A stretch of DNA of 5,818 nucleotides from Clostridiales bacterium (lineage in GTDB: Bacteria > Bacillota > Clostridia > Lachnospirales > Anaerotignaceae): NCBI GenBank assembly GCA_021202325.1, contig JAJQDF010000270.1, positions 1-5,818 of the forward strand. The letters run 5' to 3'. Below are positions 4,899 through 5,818 of this stretch, piece by piece. Under the pieces are notes generated by a model, which was not told where the DNA came from, did no database searches, and saw only the letters and a program-made list of their open reading frames with translations. Both the position numbers and the translations under genes were made by a program. Position 1 is the first letter of the stretch. Every line of letters begins with the position of its first letter.

Positions 4899-5794
4899 GC
4901 TGAGCTAGCCAGCACAAAATTCTTGAATTTAGTAACAATGGGCGGGATATACTCACCCTTTTTCCATGCTATAAATATGGAACGGTAAAGGCAAATATCC
5001 GACAGGCGCAGAAATACAAGCCCCTCCTTATTGAAATTAGGCGCATCGCATATGAGCGCAATGCCAAGGCCGGCACGGACAAGGCCGAGGACAGCGTTTT
5101 CTTCATTGACAGTATAGGACACCGACAGGTTCTCATTATAGCCGGCATTTCTAAGGGCAGAGCTTATGGACTTAATTATGCCGGTGCGTGAATTGTAGGA
5201 TATGAAAGTTTCGTTGGCTATTTCCGAAAACTTGACCGATCCCCTTTTTGCCAGAGGATGGTCCGCAGGCATGGCCACGAGTATTTCTTCGTTGAGGATA
5301 CATTCGCTGTCCAGGCTGTCAATGTCAAAGTCGTCCTCAAAAGCGTGGAGGTCGGAAACAAAAGCTAGATCAATAACATCCTCCATCAAATCCAGAAGAT
5401 TCTGCTTGCTGGTCTGCTGGCACATGGAGAAATTCACCTCCGGGTACTGCACCGAAAAATCCTTTATCCTCTTAGGCAGATAGTCCGAGGCCACGGTGAA
5501 TATGGAGCCGATACGTACAGTTCCCGTAGTTTGGCCGGAAAGCAAGGAAATCTCCTTCAGGCTTTCCTCCACCTCCCTTATGGCGTTCTTAACGTGGTTG
5601 TGAAAGGCCTTGCCGTATATGGTCAGAAAAATATCGTTGTTATGCTTGTAAAAAAGAGGCACGCCAAGCTCCTTTTCCAGGTTGCTTATTGATTTTGAAA
5701 GTGTCGGCTGGGTGATATACAGCTGTTCGGCGGCTCTGCGGTAGTGACCGACCTCTGTAAGCTTTTCGAAGTGCTGAAGCTGCTGCCAATTCAT
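4877..5794 (-). CDS. LysR-family transcriptional regulator
   Basis: The 305-residue product has the normal LysR length. Residues 1-60 form the winged helix (MNWQQLQHFEKLTEVGHYRRAAEQL, ITQPTLSKSISNLEKELGVPLF), a linker helix follows, and about 91-295 form the periplasmic-binding-protein-like effector domain (GTVRIGSIFT..., DLAFVSD, VRAGLGIALI). Such proteins bind as tetramers near their own or divergent promoters and respond to a small molecule; nothing here identifies it. ATG 5794 is chosen over ATG 5803 because AAAGGAG (5810-5804) directly abuts the latter but is nine bases from the former. The gene ahead of it is outside the window. The last seven codons (about 4880-4900) read through the tail dyad of repeat composite C and the TGA lies in its hairpin 2, so this C-terminus (APRCGLG) is probably repeat-derived. 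Confidence 0.93.
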   Translation of the reverse strand: MNWQQLQHFEKLTEVGHYRRAAEQLYITQPTLSKSISNLEKELGVPLFYKHNNDIFLTIYGKAFHNHVKNAIREVEESLKEISLLSGQTTGTVRIGSIFTVASDYLPKRIKDFSVQYPEVNFSMCQQTSKQNLLDLMEDVIDLAFVSDLHAFEDDFDIDSLDSECILNEEILVAMPADHPLAKRGSVKFSEIANETFISYNSRTGIIKSISSALRNAGYNENLSVSYTVNEENAVLGLVRAGLGIALICDAPNFNKEGLVFLRLSDICLYRSIFIAWKKGEYIPPIVTKFKNFVLASSAPRCGLG

Positions 5795-5803
5795 ATAATT
5801 CAT

Positions 5804-5810
5804 CTCCTTT
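5804..5810 (-). promoter_or_regulatory. Ribosome binding site of the LysR gene
   Basis: AAAGGAG on the minus strand, nine bases from the ATG at 5794; it abuts the alternative ATG at 5803, which is therefore an unlikely start. Confidence 0.75.
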
Positions 5811-5818
5811 GGATATAT

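Overview
The window looks like chromosomal DNA of a low- to mid-GC Bacillota, probably an anaerobic gut-type Clostridia. The evidence is AT-rich intergenic DNA, strong AGGAGG-type ribosome binding sites, consensus TTGACA/TATAAT-like promoters, and a BlaI/BlaR1-type regulator pair of clostridial character. No rRNA, tRNA or species-diagnostic gene is present, so the assignment stops there.

Layout from left to right. Positions 20-439 hold a large composite of stem-loop repeats (composite A). Next comes an AlbA/Schlafen-type putative ATP-binding regulator (498-1748, +). A second repeat composite (B, 1742-2030) follows. Then a promoter carrying two BlaI-type operators drives a two-gene operon: a BlaI/MecI-family repressor (2130-2510, +) and a BlaR1/MecR1-like M56 membrane metallopeptidase (2512-4545, +). 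A third repeat composite (C, 4543-4898) separates that operon from a convergent LysR-family regulator (4877-5794, -). The last 24 bases hold only the LysR ribosome binding site.

How the genes work together. The repressor and the membrane peptidase form one translationally linked, probably self-regulated signalling unit. A signal sensed outside the cell would activate the peptidase and relieve repression. The sensor part of the peptidase is not a penicillin-binding domain, and no beta-lactamase gene is nearby, so the signal and any distant targets are unknown. The AlbA-type gene and the LysR gene have no visible link to that unit.

The most unusual content is the repeat family. Every intergenic gap longer than 40 bases is filled or partly filled by the same modular structure: two arms in opposite orientation around an AT-rich 'head', each arm a string of hairpins. 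Across copies the stems change sequence but keep their pairing, while loop-closing bases are conserved. The three composites also supply the stop-codon regions and probable terminators of all three adjoining gene ends. I do not recognise this family. It could be a structured RNA, a mobile hairpin element, or a class of bidirectional terminators.
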